Assembly (NCBI GenBank): GCA_023376005.1
Contig: CM042151.1
Span: 76,230,446 to 76,294,445, forward strand
Origin: Doryteuthis pealeii
Taxonomy: Eukaryota; Mollusca; Cephalopoda; Myopsida; Loliginidae
Length of the DNA stretch: 64,000 nucleotides
Reading direction: 5' to 3'
Below the pieces are notes generated by a model. That model did no database searches. It saw only the letters and a program-made list of their open reading frames with translations, and was not told the DNA's origin. The stretch's first letter is position 1; each line of letters begins with the position of its first letter. Shown one piece after another: positions 44,302 through 56,154 of the stretch. The position numbers were made by a program, and so were the translations under genes.

Positions 44302-45440
44302 TTTCAAATAGACCCGTTATGCTACACATGACTTCATCTTCATTTATTCCCATTCTGCCCTTTTGGTTGGGGTTGTAGAATACACCCGACTGCACCTCTG
44401 CTGAGGGGTATCCCCCCTCCAGTGGGGGTCACCTATTGGCTTTCAAATAGACCCATTATGCTACACATGACTTTATATTCTCATCTTCACTTATTCTCCA
44501 TTCCGCCCTGTTGGTTGGGGCTGTAGAATACACCTACTGCACCTCTGCAGAGGGGTACCCCCCTCCAGAGGGGGGTTACCTATTGGCTTTCAAATAGACC
44601 CGTTATGCTACACATGACTTTATATTCTCATCTTCACTTATTCCCCACTCCGCCTTTGGTTGGGGCTGTAGAATACACCGACTGCACCTTTGCAGAGGGG
44701 TAACTCCACCCCCAGTGGGGGCCACCTATTGGCTGTAAGTGGTGACCCGTGATACTTAAGAACAAAATCTTGGTGGCTGAGCAGTCCATGACATGCAACA
44801 CTCCACTTAAGCTCTTAGGCTAGACGGGTGATCTGAGAGGCCCCTTCTGATCAATTGACTGGTCATGCACCTATATTATTGTACCTATTGCCCTTATGGC
44901 AAACCTTTTTATCATATATGTACTAAAAGGCAGTGGCCGAAGGTCTTAGTGTCTTGGATATGATATTACATTGCATCGGGGTTAGCTCAGTCGGTAGAGC
45001 ATTCGGCTAGAAACCACAAGGTTCCTAGTTCGATACCAGTCCCCGCCAACTCAGCATATGAGTAGCACAGGGATCTGTGCGGTAAAGTAAGGAGCTGATA
45101 GTAGGTGTGGCGCTCCACCTCAGATGCTAAAGCAATCTCCTTGGTCTAGCGCTATTGAAAAGGGGATAGACTCCCTCGCTGACTGGCTGATACCGACTTA
45201 AGGCCGCCCCGTCGACTTTACTTACTTTTACTTAGTGGTGAAGTTCAATTCTGGAGCTTGGGGAAGTTTGAAGTAGCCCATCATCACCATCACTCCCAGG
45301 TCCACTCTGAGTGGTATTACCTGTTAGGGTCCTATCAATGTGTTTTAAAAATTGAATACCCAACAAGACTGAATAAAACAAAACGTCTTCAGCATTAGAT
45401 AACCCTCGGATTGACATGCCGTAAAATCCAACCAACATTC
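44302..45440 (+). repeat. Rep-A, longest copy, triplicated head and SINE insertion
   Basis: The head unit (TTTCAAATAGACCCGTTATG ... TTGGGGCTGTAGAATACACC ... CACCTATTGGC) is repeated three times at 44302, 44441 and 44588 (periods 139 and 147). The middle part (TAGACGGGTGATCTGAGAGG) follows, broken after TTGCATC by SINE1 (44978-45234) and resumed with TAGTGGTGAAGTTC. The tail is TTGACATGCCGTAAAATCC plus AACC. Confidence 0.85.
44978..45234 (+). mobile_element. SINE1 inserted in Rep-A
   Basis: It starts GGGGTTAGCTCAGTCGGTAG. Box A and box B (GTTCGATAC, 9/9) are intact. The complete body ends CTTACTTTTACTTA. No clear target duplication: Rep-A continues across the insertion with no base lost. Confidence 0.92.
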
Positions 45441-45482
45441 CCCACTCTCTAAATGTTCCTAGTCACAAAGAAATAAACCAAA

Positions 45483-45900
45483 CCTTACTACTGCTCTGTC
45501 GGGTGGGGCTGTAGAATACGCCTACTGTGCCTACGGCGACCTGTAAGGCCTGAGGACATGATTATGGTGGCTGAGCAGTCTGTAACCCAGGTACTAAGTG
45601 GTCCTGTGTCATGCCACGCTCCACTTCAGCCTTTACTTGGCCAGAAGTATGAGTCACCTAGTGAGAATCAAACTCACTGTCAATAAACTATTCATTAACC
45701 ATTACACCAAATATTTATGCTTTTTACACTTATGCGGTATTCTCTATCTTAACATTGACTAAACTAATTACAATTACTGAATTTTATTTACTAAGCTTAG
45801 CTTACTTGTAGCACAAGGCCAGAATTAGAGAGCACTCAACAACAGTGTACAAATCTAGCTTGATAACCATTACAGATTTAGACCATACGAAGCGCCCAAA
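45483..45900 (+). repeat. Rep-A head fragment followed by two inverted tRNA-like heads
   Basis: Rep-A head at 45495-45635 (GGTGGGGCTGTAGAATACGC). Minus-strand tRNA-like heads at 45660-45710 (box B GTTTGATTC, box A TGGTGTAATGG) and 45840-45890. Confidence 0.65.
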
Positions 45901-45950
45901 CGTGTATGAAATCATATAGATTAAATTTTACCAGGAACGCATATCGTTTT

Positions 45951-46093
45951 ACACCGCCTATTTCCTGTTTACTTTTTTTCATGTGAATTGATGTTAAATA
46001 TTTTTTAGAACTTTTCGTCCGAAGGATGTAATTTATATTATGAAGTAAAGAAAAGAAAAAAACAAAAAACAAAATAAAGTCCTGAAAAAAGAG
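45951..46093 (+). promoter_or_regulatory. Candidate first exon with GTAAGT donor
   Basis: ACACCGCCTATTTCCTGTTT at 45951, then an A-rich segment ending GAG/GTAAGT at 46093/46094. It has the same layout as 30780-31001. No CDS in it. Confidence 0.3.
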
Positions 46094-46229
46094 GTAAGTT
46101 TATATTTTCAGACACACTAATTAAATTTTAGTATTTAATGTGTATATCTAGATTCATAGTGTATTCTATTGTTTGTTTTGGTAACAAAAATAAATAAAAC
46201 ATGGGTTGACTTATTGAAATTTTATGTTA

Positions 46230-46670
46230 TTATCTTCATACACCACCGGCACTTGTGCCCCTAGGGGACAGTGGTCAAATGTCACCGACACAGCAGCAGC
46301 AGCCATCCCTATCATCATAGCCACGTGGTGAACTTTATAAAAGGCCATGACAGGGATGATTCTTCCTCTTTTTAGTTGTGACCATCAAGGGGTTAACACC
46401 TCTTCCACACCCATACCCCTTTGGGTGACTACTACTACAAGGTAAGTGCGCTTTGCACTTCTCTCTTCCTACGAATTAGGCATACGGATAGAAGAATACC
46501 CACGACGGACTTCGCCATATCCTGCTTCTGGACGTTGAGAAATTGCTATCTTTTGACCCATGAAGGCTGATAGCAATTACCTTTAATCACCAGGATCTAG
46601 GCATAAAATAAACCTAAACAGGTTGAAATGCCATTAGAACCAATCAACCCTTCAGTCCTTTCATAAACTA
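46230..46670 (+). repeat. Second retroposon family sharing the Rep-A tail
   Basis: It has a different, GC-richer head (CACTTGTGCCCCTAGGGGAC, CACCTCTTCCACACCCATAC, TTCGCCATATCCTGCTTCTG). It ends in a tail of Rep-A type (ATAAAATAAACC..GTTGAAATGCC). Confidence 0.6.
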
Positions 46671-46689
46671 ATTATACAAACTACAAAGC

Positions 46690-47490
46690 GATGACCATCT
46701 TGTCGGATGGAGCTTTAGAATACACTGACTGCACCATTGCAGAGGGGTAAAATCCTACTGGTGGGGTCACCTGCATGTAATGGTGAAGTTCCAGTTTTGA
46801 AGCGCTGGGAGTGTGGAGTACGCCTTCATCACCATTACTTCCAGGTTCACTCTGACCCAGTGGCTTCCATCTATCGGTTTAATAGAAAAAAATCAGTTTA
46901 AAAAGTTGTTTAGAAAAATTGAGTTTAAATGTTAACGAATTGAATACCCTTCAAGAATGAATAAAACAAGACCTCTCCAGAATAGAATAACCCAGCCACG
47001 CTTGGCATGCCGTAAAAATCTATTGGTTAAATTGAAAAAAATCAATTTAAAAAGTTGTTTAGAAAAATTGAGTTTAAATGTTAAAGAATTGAATACCCTT
47101 CAAGATGAATAAAACAAGACCTCTCCAGAATAGAATAACCCAGCCACGCTTATGCCGTAAAAATCTATTGGTTAAATTGAAAAAAATCAATTTAAAAAGT
47201 TGTTTAGAAAAATTGAGTTTAAATGTTAAAGAATTGAATACCTTCAAGAATGAATAAAACAAGACCTCTCCAGAATAGAATAACCCAGCCACGCTTGGCA
47301 TGCCGTAAAAATCTATTGGTTAAATTGAAAAAAATCAATTTAAAATGTTGTTTAGAAAAATTGAGTTTAAATGTTAAAGAATTGAATACCCTTCAAGAAT
47401 GAATAAAACAAGACCTCTCCAGAATAGAATAACCCAACCACGCTTGACATGCCGTAAAAATCTAACCAACCAACCAGCCAACCAACCAAC
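46690..47490 (+). repeat. Rep-A copy with tail amplified four times
   Basis: After a shortened head and body, the tail unit starting TCTAT(T/C)GGTTTAAT/TCTATTGGTTAAATTG recurs at 46870, 47019, 47164 and 47312 (periods 149, 145, 148). Each unit ends with the CACGCTTGGCATGCCGTAAAA motif. It ends in an (AACC)n run at 47464-47490. Confidence 0.95.
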
Positions 47491-47583
47491 AAAGTGATGA
47501 TCTCCAAAACTGTTCAAATCAAGTTCCTTACAGTTAAACGCGACATGGCGTTCAAATATTTCAGCGGGGACACCGACTGTGTT

Positions 47584-47880
47584 ACACCGTCTGTTTCCTA
47601 GATGTATTAGATTTCAGAAGAAAGTCAGTTTTATTCATCTTATACTTTGTGACTTTCACATTTACCTGTTTATTATGTATTTACTACGTTAAAAAGAAGA
47701 GGAAGTATTTTCATGGCAATGTAAATTGTGCCAAGAAGATGTTAGACACTGTTAACAGTGACTATTAAAAGAGTGTCGTGTGCGTGTGTCATTTTTTTAA
47801 GTGTAGAGTTTGAATGAGGAAATATATTCCTGTCGTTCGTCCAGTTGAGATTATTAATTTAAGTTTTGAAGAAAATAAAA
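47584..47880 (+). promoter_or_regulatory. Candidate first exon with GTAAGT donor
   Basis: ACACCGTCTGTTTCCT (47584-47599) lies in a CpG-richer patch. The segment ends AAAA/GTAAGT at 47880/47881. It is a possible 5' exon for zinc-finger gene 3 (acceptor 52028). Another GTAAGT at 50005 is an alternative. Confidence 0.3.
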
Positions 47881-48109
47881 GTAAGTACTGATATTATTTT
47901 TTATTTTTATTCTAATGTTTTGGGAATTGTAATAAAAAAAAAGGTTCAACATTTTGTTTTGTTTAATATGAACATTTAGAAATTGGACAAACGCATTTGT
48001 TTTGTTTTTTTGGTTTGCAAGTGTTTTGTTTTTGAGATTTGAAAATTATTTTTCTTTTGTTTTTATTTCTTCGTTACTGAAATAAAACAGAAATAATCGT
48101 TAATGAATT

Positions 48110-48645
48110 AATTATGTCATAGTAGCAAAACAAAAACGGCATCCGGGCAGTGTAAAAATTATTTTAAAAAATATTGCTTAAGAGGGTGGGAGTTTGTTTT
48201 CTTTTACGACAAACTACAATGTTATTTTTATTTATTTATTTTTTAATACACTCAATTTTACATAATTCTACACAATCTTATTAAAATTGAACGAATATTT
48301 TAATTTTAGTGTAAAAAAAATATTTTCTAAAAATTTTATCTCGATTTTATCGACATCCAAAAGTACGTATAAAGGATTTTGCCACGCTCTTTCGTAAAAA
48401 AATGTAAACAGACTTTTTGAAATCTTATATTTTTTAATAATAGACATAAAAAAATTGTTTTCCTGTCAAAATTCAAATAAATATGTTTTCTTTCTAATAA
48501 AATCAAGTTTCTCACAGTTAAATTCAAATTAATTCTAATAAGGTTGTTCTTTATTCTATGCATTGACGATTTTGGGTAATGTGACGTAAGCAGTGACGTA
48601 GTTTCGGTTAAAGACAAATTGTAACGGAATCTCCATTATCAATAA
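48110..48645 (-). mobile_element. Helitron-like non-autonomous copy
   Basis: Minus strand: 5' region ATTGATAATGGAGATTCCGT, 3' region ACACTGCCCGGATGCCG then GCTAC-T near 48120. The ends are shared with 31640, 37938 and 51325 while the interior differs, as is usual for Helitron derivatives. Confidence 0.6.
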
Positions 48646-48955
48646 ATCTATGTACATTTTAAAAGCATTGTTTTTGTTAAATTTCTTTTTACAAAACAAT
48701 GTTTTTAAAACATACATAACTTAAAATCAATATTAATCAAAACTGTTTTCTTTTTTTTTCTTTTTAAATTTTAGAACTGTCAAAAAATATTTTATTGAAA
48801 TGTTGAGTAGTATACTTAGGTAAATATATTGATATGCGCAGAGATCAGAAAGAGAAGTAATGAAAATCTAAAAAAAAATAATTTTAATTTTCAAACTTAC
48901 AAAAATTCTATTGTCACTAAAGATTTAATTGAATTATTAGTTACCTAATACATTA

Positions 48956-50344
48956 GGTACCACCAATTTGACCCTGTGCAATTTACCCCCCCCCTACATT
49001 TAACACAATGAAACTTGCAGAAAAAATAATATTTTCTTGAAAAGATTTTTTCCATTCGAAAGAAAAAACATTAAACAAACTCCTGATGATTTTTTAAATT
49101 TTTTTATCAGCTTACGAAAATAATGAAAATTATGATTGAAAAACAATGTTTTCATTTTTGCACTGTTAAATCAACTGAAATTTAACGTAGCTAAAAACAA
49201 GTTACGATAAGAGGATTTTTAAAAAATTCTATGAAAAATCAATTAATAATCTGATTTTCACGAAAATTTCCATAAATGTTTACCATTGGATGTAAATACA
49301 TTTGAAATAGTTTTTTTCTAAAATATATTAGGGGAAATATTTTTTACGAGGTCTATTCCCCCCCCCCCTATTTTATTTTATGAGATAAAAAAATGACGCG
49401 TCAGAAAATTTTTTTTCTTTTTTTCTATAAAGATAAAAGTCTGAATAACTATATCAATGAAATTGTATGAATGTACGACGTCTAGTTTTTTGAGGAAAAA
49501 TTAATGAAATCGGAAATAAAAAGTGCAAAAAAATGTCATAATATTAATATTTGAAAACTTTTTTTTGCTTTTATAATTGATATGTACTATATTCTATTAA
49601 ATTGTCAACAAAAAAAAAATTTTTTAAGAAATTAATTTTTAAGAGATTTTCAATCTTTTGTGTGATTAAATATTTTTATTTTCTGCGTGAAATAAATTAA
49701 ATTTTTTTTTTCCTGCGTCAAAAAATCGAATTTTTCACGGATATTTAAAAATATGAATTTTATAATTCAGGTGCACTAAACATTGGTCCGATACGAGCTC
49801 GATTAATATTTTTAAAAGAATTTGTAATTTTTGTTGTTGAATAGTAATGTATGATTCTTAGAATGTACGGAAGAGCATTGCTGACATTTGTTTTACAAAG
49901 AGACGAGACGCTTCTAAGTAACCAAAGTGTGTTCCTGTTAGGCTGACAGTGTTAGCGTGAAAAAAATTATTTTATTTAACTTTTTTCAATAATTAAAATA
50001 AAAAGTAAGTATAATAGATTATTTTATCAGTTTTTCCCTTAGAAAAAATATTCAAATTTTCATTCCATACTTTTACGGGTTAATCGTAAAAGGGAAATAA
50101 TTAGTAACTTTTCTGTCTATATTACGGTCTGAAAATTACCCTTTCGCATGTAATACGGGCAGGTTTGTTTATTTTTTAAGATAACGATGTAATTTTTCCC
50201 AATCGGATAATTTGATCTTTGAATTAACTATTTTTCTTTGTAACAACCCTGTACGATCTTTTTTTTACGAGATTTTTGATAAACAAAGTTCGGAAATATC
50301 TATTTCCGTTTTATTCAAGATGGCATAAACGGTCTGGTGGTACC
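48956..50344. mobile_element. TIR element, 1.39 kb, TA target site
   Basis: GGTACCACCA at 48956 and its complement to 50344, flanked by TA (48954-48955 and 50345-50346). The left 250 bp and right 180 bp match the 429-bp element at 62372-62800, and the intervening ~960 bp are unique here. No transposase ORF was found in it, so it is a non-autonomous or fully decayed copy. Confidence 0.8.
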
Positions 50345-50346
50345 TA

Positions 50347-51324
50347 TAATACATTATTGGATATTAAATGCACTAATAACATGGACTGTTTTGAGGTAAA
50401 TCTAACTCAGATTTTCATAGAGACATTGTTAATAAAATTTATTCTATTCTATATCTTAATAATTTTGACTATATATTAGCTCTTAACATTCTGTTGAGAA
50501 TTTTCAAGTCCAGAGTCCCATTCCTATAAGGATTTCTCAAAAAATGACTAAAATGGCCTTTTCACTTAAAGTTACCTGTTATTTCCCGTAAAAAGACTGC
50601 TAAATATTTTAAATATTACATTTAAACAAAGGCTATCATTTGGGGTGGATTAGGAAAACAAATGTGGACTTTCGGCTGGGTGGAATGAGGTGGTATAGGA
50701 CGTTAAGAGTTAAATATTCATTGATAAACTTTGTTGAACAAAAAAAAATTCCGTGTTGAGGGGGAGTCCACAATCAAATCCACCGCAAACTGGTTAAGTT
50801 CGTCACTTTTCTTTTCCCACTAGTTTTAACTGCAGTCTTATGTCGTATAAAACATGACTGTATATTAAAATTCTCTATTTTTGTTTAAAACCTGGCTGTA
50901 TATTAAAATACTTTATTTATTTCTTTATTTAAAAAACAAAAACTAACTGTATATTAGCAAAATCATTTCTATCCAAGGGATGTTCTGATAGTAACGCCTC
51001 CTGTTTGTTTTAAACAAATGTGTTATGCAGGCTCTTATTCATCACTGGCAAAAAGGTAATGATGGTGACAAAGTGGGGAAAAAAGTATCATCTAAAAACT
51101 TGCTCAATATGATTATATTATTGTGCTCGCTTATGTCTTATATGTGGTGATTTAAACCATGAATGTAGAGTTAACAAGAGTTAGAATCAGGAAATACATA
51201 AACAAAAATTGGAATTTCAAATAACTCTGTATTATTACATTTATACATACAAGAAAATATACCCATAATAATTTCTGTTGCAAATGATAGTATTGTTTGC
51301 ACCAAATATAAATTATATGAAGTA
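50347..51324. other. Non-coding stretch
   Basis: No gene recognised. A small direct repeat (AACATGACTGTATATTAAAA / ACCTGGCTGTATATTAAAA) lies at about 50851-50906. Confidence 0.45.
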
Positions 51325-51716
51325 GAAAAATTAAAAAAACACCCTCCGGGCGATGTAAAATTGAATTTTTGAAAGATATTGCCTGAGGGTGTGGGATTTA
51401 GAAATTCATTGTCAGAGAGTTTGTAAAATCATTAAATTCATTAAAGGAGTAAAAAATAAAACAATTTGAAATGGAAAGTTTGTTCTGATAACTTTAAATA
51501 TATATTAAAATAAGACAAACTATATATAGATATATAATACCGGGCATGTATTTATTAAAACTTGTTTAAAAAAACAACAATGAGGATCGTCTAATGTTGC
51601 ATGCTCAAATTTTGAGTGTATTTATTCTATGTTATGATGATTTTGTATCATGTGACGTAAGCAGTGACATAGTTTTTGTTACAGACAAATAAAGAGCAAA
51701 TCTCCATTATTAATAG
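51325..51716 (-). mobile_element. Non-autonomous Helitron-like copy
   Basis: Minus strand starts TCTATTAATAATGGAGATTT after an A. Near its 3' end (51340 side) it has the hairpin CGCCC GGA GGGTG followed by a T-rich spacer and a degraded CTAC terminus. It is the closest relative of 31640-32050. Confidence 0.65.
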
Positions 51717-51989
51717 ATATAAATGAATACATGTCCACTTAACTGATTCCTTGGTAATATTTATAGTAAGTTATCGTACGTACAACAACCCATTTCTATC
51801 TCTGCTGAATTATTGGGAGCAATGATTTTTATGTCAGACTCCATGAGATGCTTGTTCCAAAGAGAGAAAGATTTCTATTTTCAATTTCTGGAACCGAAAA
51901 TTTTTCCATGGAAATAGGAGGCTTTTACTCTCAAAGCACCCTTCCTATATTCATTTTTAAAAACCTTTTAAAAATATTGATTTTTGCTA

Positions 51990-52028
51990 AAGACATTATT
52001 TTCCTGTTTTTTTTTTTTTTTTTTCCAG
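51990..52028 (+). promoter_or_regulatory. Splice acceptor of zinc-finger gene 3
   Basis: A poly-T tract then TTCCAG ending at 52028. The exon would run from 52029 with the ATG at 52110. Confidence 0.7.
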
Positions 52029-52109
52029 AATTAAAAATCTGAGCTACCATACTGCTTTAGAAACAATCCAACCACCAAAAAAGGAACCAAATTAAGATTT
52101 CTACAAAAG

Positions 52110-52589
52110 ATGAACACAAATCCTGGAGGAAAGTTATACCGGTGTGAAGTATGTGATAAAACTTTCTCTAAAAGTAGCAACATGAAAAGACATTTGAGAA
52201 CACATACAGGAGAGACTCCTTTTCACTGTGGTGTGTGTGGCAGATCTTTCTCTGAGAATGGTAACCTGAAGAAACACATGGTAATTCACACTGGAGAGAC
52301 ACCTTACCACTGTGGTATCTGTGAAAAGTTTTTCTCTACAAATGCTTCCTTGACAAATCACTTAAGAATACACACTGGGGAGACTCCATTTTCCTGTCAA
52401 ATATGTGATAAATCTTTCAGCCGAATTGATGTTTTGAAAAATCACTTGAGAACACACTCTGGAGTAACTCCTTATCATTGTGTACTGTGTGGCAAATCTT
52501 TCACTTTAAATGGAAGCTTAAGAAAACACTTACAATCACATATTAAGGATTCTCCTGGACCTGCAACAGTGTGGCAAACTTTTGTCTAA
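52110..52589 (+). CDS. C2H2 zinc-finger protein, five fingers, truncated tail (159 aa)
   Basis: Predicted nuclear DNA-binding protein. A nine-residue leader precedes five intact Cys2His2 fingers (about residues 10-145) joined by TGETP-type linkers rather than TGEKP, so it is a different lineage from the other two genes. Contact residues (-1, 2, 3, 6): KSNR, EGNK, TASN, RDVN, LGSK. The C-terminus (IKDSPGPATVWQTFV) is out of frame with a sixth finger: another frame across 52570-52590 reads CGKLLSK. A small deletion therefore truncated a longer array. The start is the first ATG of the exon after the acceptor at 52028. Five fingers could still bind DNA, but this may be a gene in decay. Confidence 0.85.
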   Translation: MNTNPGGKLYRCEVCDKTFSKSSNMKRHLRTHTGETPFHCGVCGRSFSENGNLKKHMVIHTGETPYHCGICEKFFSTNASLTNHLRIHTGETPFSCQICDKSFSRIDVLKNHLRTHSGVTPYHCVLCGKSFTLNGSLRKHLQSHIKDSPGPATVWQTFV

Positions 52590-52812
52590 AATAAATATAC
52601 TTTGATTATCCAAACAAGTAATGCCACTTTATTTAAATTTAAAAAGAAAATTTATTTTTAATGTTATGAAAATTAGGGAATTTTATTAAATAGATTTTAT
52701 AACCAAGAATTGACTTTTATTACTTTGAAGATTTGATGAGGAATTTTTCCTGAGAATTTTTCTGTGTTAAAATGGTGAACTTGAGAATGTATACTGGGGA
52801 GACACCTGTCAC
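52560..52812 (+). pseudogene. Decayed downstream fingers of zinc-finger gene 3
   Basis: 52570-52592 keeps the CGK start of finger 6 in a shifted frame. 52757-52812 keeps a finger helix and linker in pieces (NGELENVYTGETP after a stop). The original array therefore extended at least to about 52.8 kb. Confidence 0.7.
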
Positions 52813-54338
52813 AACTTTGAACAAGTATTCTAATGTATTTAAAATAATCTAACATATAAGAATGTCTGTAATTTCTTAGACTAATGCAATTGGAAAAGGC
52901 ATGAATCCACTCACCCCAGCTATTGGTGATTAGCAGTGAAATTAGAACCTTTTAGCCTTGTAGAAAGCAACCTTTCTTGGATCTTCAATATTAGATCCAG
53001 TCAGGGATTATTACCTGCTACTGATACCATTTAACATATTGCATGTTGCTTGGATGAAATAGATCTGTTTGCAAGTTAATGAAAATAGTTTCTACCAATT
53101 TTTTGATACACATGAAGTTATTGAAAATTATTTCTACCAGTTTATTAAACAAGAAAAAATATTTGCCTAAAAACTATTCACTTATGTTATTGACAAGTGT
53201 ATGGTTGCAAAAGAAAATATAACAGACCAGAGGATTGGATTTAATTTAGTTTATTTTGAATAAACAGAAGTTGGTAGATAAGAAAAGATACAGGCTTTCT
53301 TCTTCAACTCAGTATGGGTGTAAGTCTATTCTTGGCCAGTGTTTTGGTTGTGTGTGATGTGGGTTGGTAGGCTATCAGTGGACTTTGATCTTGTCCAAAA
53401 TATGATACCTAAAGATTCTTTCTGCTGCCAGTCCCAGAGTCAACTGCTGTTTGTGACTTTTTGTTGAATGTTTTATAGTCATGTTTGGAATTGAAAATCG
53501 GCTCCAAAAAAGTTTTGGGGAAATGTTTATGACTGGTTGAAAAATGGACTATTTTAAAATTTTGTGTTAATTTGTTTTTTTATCCAGAAGCTGCGTGGAG
53601 CCTACATGTGCAGATATATGTTTTATTCATTGTGTTTGTCACTACTGTCGGATCAACATCCAGTTGATGTTACCTTTCTTTAACTAGAAATATATTCATT
53701 GGATTCTCTTTCTGAGTGTTTTATTTTTGTTGTATCACACTTTCAAATCATATATACAAAAAAATAAAAATAAACTTGGCATTAAATTGTCCACAAAGTT
53801 TGATGTGTCATTAAATAAAATAACCAACCAACAAATCTTTTATGGTTTGATTTCTTTGTTTAATGGCATATCAATATTTATGGGCTATTTGATGCCAAAG
53901 TGATCCTTGTTGAAGATCATTAGTGGTACTATTTAACCCATAGCAGAGGGATAAGGGGGTTCATGCCTTTCCCAAGGGTGTAGTCCAATAGTAGACATAA
54001 TAGCATGACTTGAGTTCAAACTTGTTTAATATGATATTGCAGTCTAGCATGATTGTCCCCATAAACATCTTTGAAACACAGCAGTAGGCATATAATTCTC
54101 AAAGGCAATTGATAGTTAATCTTATCTAGATTGGATATTGAAAAGATATTGCCAATTAGTTATGAGAATTATTACAAACTTATTCCTTTTAATGTTATTC
54201 ATGCAAAATACAGGAGAATACAAATTAGTGTCTCATTGTTTAAGTCTTTGTTCTGGTTTCTTAAATGAAACTAACTTTAAAAATTTTATTTTATTGCTTA
54301 TTAAAACTTAAACCAATTTTGTCTCATATATATAGACA

Positions 54339-54341
<3 letters not shown>
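52813..54341. other. Non-coding stretch with Rep-A tails and a SINE2 fragment
   Basis: Rep-A tail, plus strand at 53775-53835 (TTAAATAAAATAACCAACCA) and minus strand at about 53860-53905. An inverted SINE2 body fragment at 53940-54080 (TTCATGCCTTTCCCAAGGGT). The rest (52813-53770) shows nothing. Confidence 0.55.

Positions 54342-54379
<38 letters not shown>
54342..54379. repeat. (TA)n microsatellite
   Basis: About 19 TA units. Confidence 0.95.
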
Positions 54380-54382
<3 letters not shown>

Positions 54383-54799
54383 TGACTTAAGAGTTTTCCC
54401 TTAGTTTAATGTTTTGCTTTTTGTTGAGAGCTAAAATTTGAGGTACAAGTGAATTTCAGATACGCTTATGTTAAAATGTATACTAATGTAAAAACGTTTA
54501 AGTTTGCAAATCTATTATGCCAAAGAAAAATACTATTTATAAAAAATAAACATTAAAAAATATTACAGCACACAATTCATTGCATTCTATTTTAATATGT
54601 TTTTATACAATACACTGATATTTTTCTTACTTAAAAAATGTAACAAAAAAAATTGTGGTATTTTTGTGGTGCTGGAGCAGATTAATGGCATTTCAATTTA
54701 TTTCAGTGGGTAAAATTGATTTGATATACAAGGAAATTGAGTTACAAACGGAACAAATTTAACTTGTAAGCCAAAGTACCACTGTATATATCATTGTCG

Positions 54800-54991
54800 T
54801 CGTCGGAGTGGCTTAAAGTTGGTATCAGCCAATCAGCGAGGGAGTCTATCCCCTTTTCACTAGCGCTAGACCAAGGAAATTGATTTTGCGTCTGAGGTGG
54901 AGCGCCACACCTACCATCAGCTTCTTACTTTACCGCACAGATCCCTTTGCTACTCATACCCTGAGTTGGCGAGGGCTGGTATCGAACTAGT
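54800..54991 (-). repeat. SINE1 copy, head truncated
   Basis: Inverted: CCAATCAGCGAGGGAGTCTA, TCACTAGCGCTAGACCAAGG, GGTGGAGCGCCACACCTACC, then GGCTGGTATCGAACTAG (box B complement). Box A and the first ~40 bp are absent. Confidence 0.85.
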
Positions 54992-55219
54992 ACCTATGAT
55001 ATATATGCTTTTTTTTTTGTTTTTACATTTTTCATTCTTTCAGCCTGTTTTTGTTTTTTTAGATTTATCTCATTTTGGTAAATTTATGTCAAATTCTATT
55101 ATTGTCTTTAACTTTTTCTATCTTTTAGTAATTCTATTTTTTATATATTTTTTTATTTTCATGGAATAACGCCAGAATATTTTTCAAGAAATGTCACTGA
55201 TGTATGTCACTTAGCTTCA

Positions 55220-55800
55220 GGTGGGGGCATCTTTCCAGGTTACACCCCTCCATTGCACTTTAAATTGTATTACCATGGTCCCTCCTCTTATGTGCGTGTC
55301 AAGGCACTTTACATTTGTCTCATATCCTCTCTCGTGGACAACCCTGTTAGAATACATTGACTATACCTCTGCAGTGGGGCCACCTGTTGACCATGGGTTG
55401 CACCCCATGATGCTCAAAGAAGGAATCCTGGTGGTTGAACAGTCCATGACATGCAACACTCCACTTTGCCCCTTACTTAGGCTAGATGGGTGGTAGGAGA
55501 GGTGCCTTCTGATCAATTAGCTGACCATTTCAAGTCCTAGCACCTATATGATGTTAAACCCTATCTGATGGTGAGGTTCCAGTTCTGGAGGTCTGGGAAA
55601 TATGGAACACCCCTTCGTCACCATTGCTCCCAGGTCCACTCTGTATTACCTGTTAGGGTCCCATCTAAGGGTTAAATAGAAAATTTGTTTAAAAAAAAAA
55701 AAAGAGTTTAAAAATTTTCTTCCAGACTATTGCTACAAAACTTTCAAAATTTGCCAGCATTAAATGACCCACCGAGGTTGATGTACTGTAAAACAAAAAC
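55220..55800 (+). repeat. Rep-A copy
   Basis: GTTAGAATACATTGACTATA, CATGACATGCAACACTCCAC, CATCTGATGG-type and TCCCAGGTCCACTCTG blocks in order, ending GACCCACCGAGGTTGATGTA. Confidence 0.8.
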
Positions 55801-55849
55801 TCTTATGCAGTGGCCCACCCTATCAGCAGTGTTTAGAATACACTATATC

Positions 55850-56145
55850 CATGACACCACTGCATGTGATAAAGTCATGGGAAATGGATTCATTGCCCCG
55901 AGTTCAAATCCTGGACGTGGTAATTGCATTTCACTTGGTGCTAATACCCTTGGGAAAGGTATGAATCCAACTGATTTTCCTCCAGCTATGGGTAAATAGT
56001 AGGGAGACTGGGCTCTTTAACCTTGGTTAGGCAACCAGTCTAGGAGAAGGAAAACTCTGAATTCAAACCTGTTAAACTCCTGCTTAAGAAATTTACCTTG
56101 TGTCACATCCTGCTCGTGTGGAGGGGTTGGTAAATAAATATATCA
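55850..56145 (+). repeat. SINE2, near full length
   Basis: Box B GTTCAAATCC at about 55900. Body GACTGGGCTCTTTAACCTTG and GGCAACCAGTCTAGGAGAAG. Tail CTTGTGTCACATCCTGCTCG and GGTTGGTAAATAAATATAT. The box A region is degraded. Confidence 0.85.
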
Positions 56146-56154
56146 CATGCAGTG

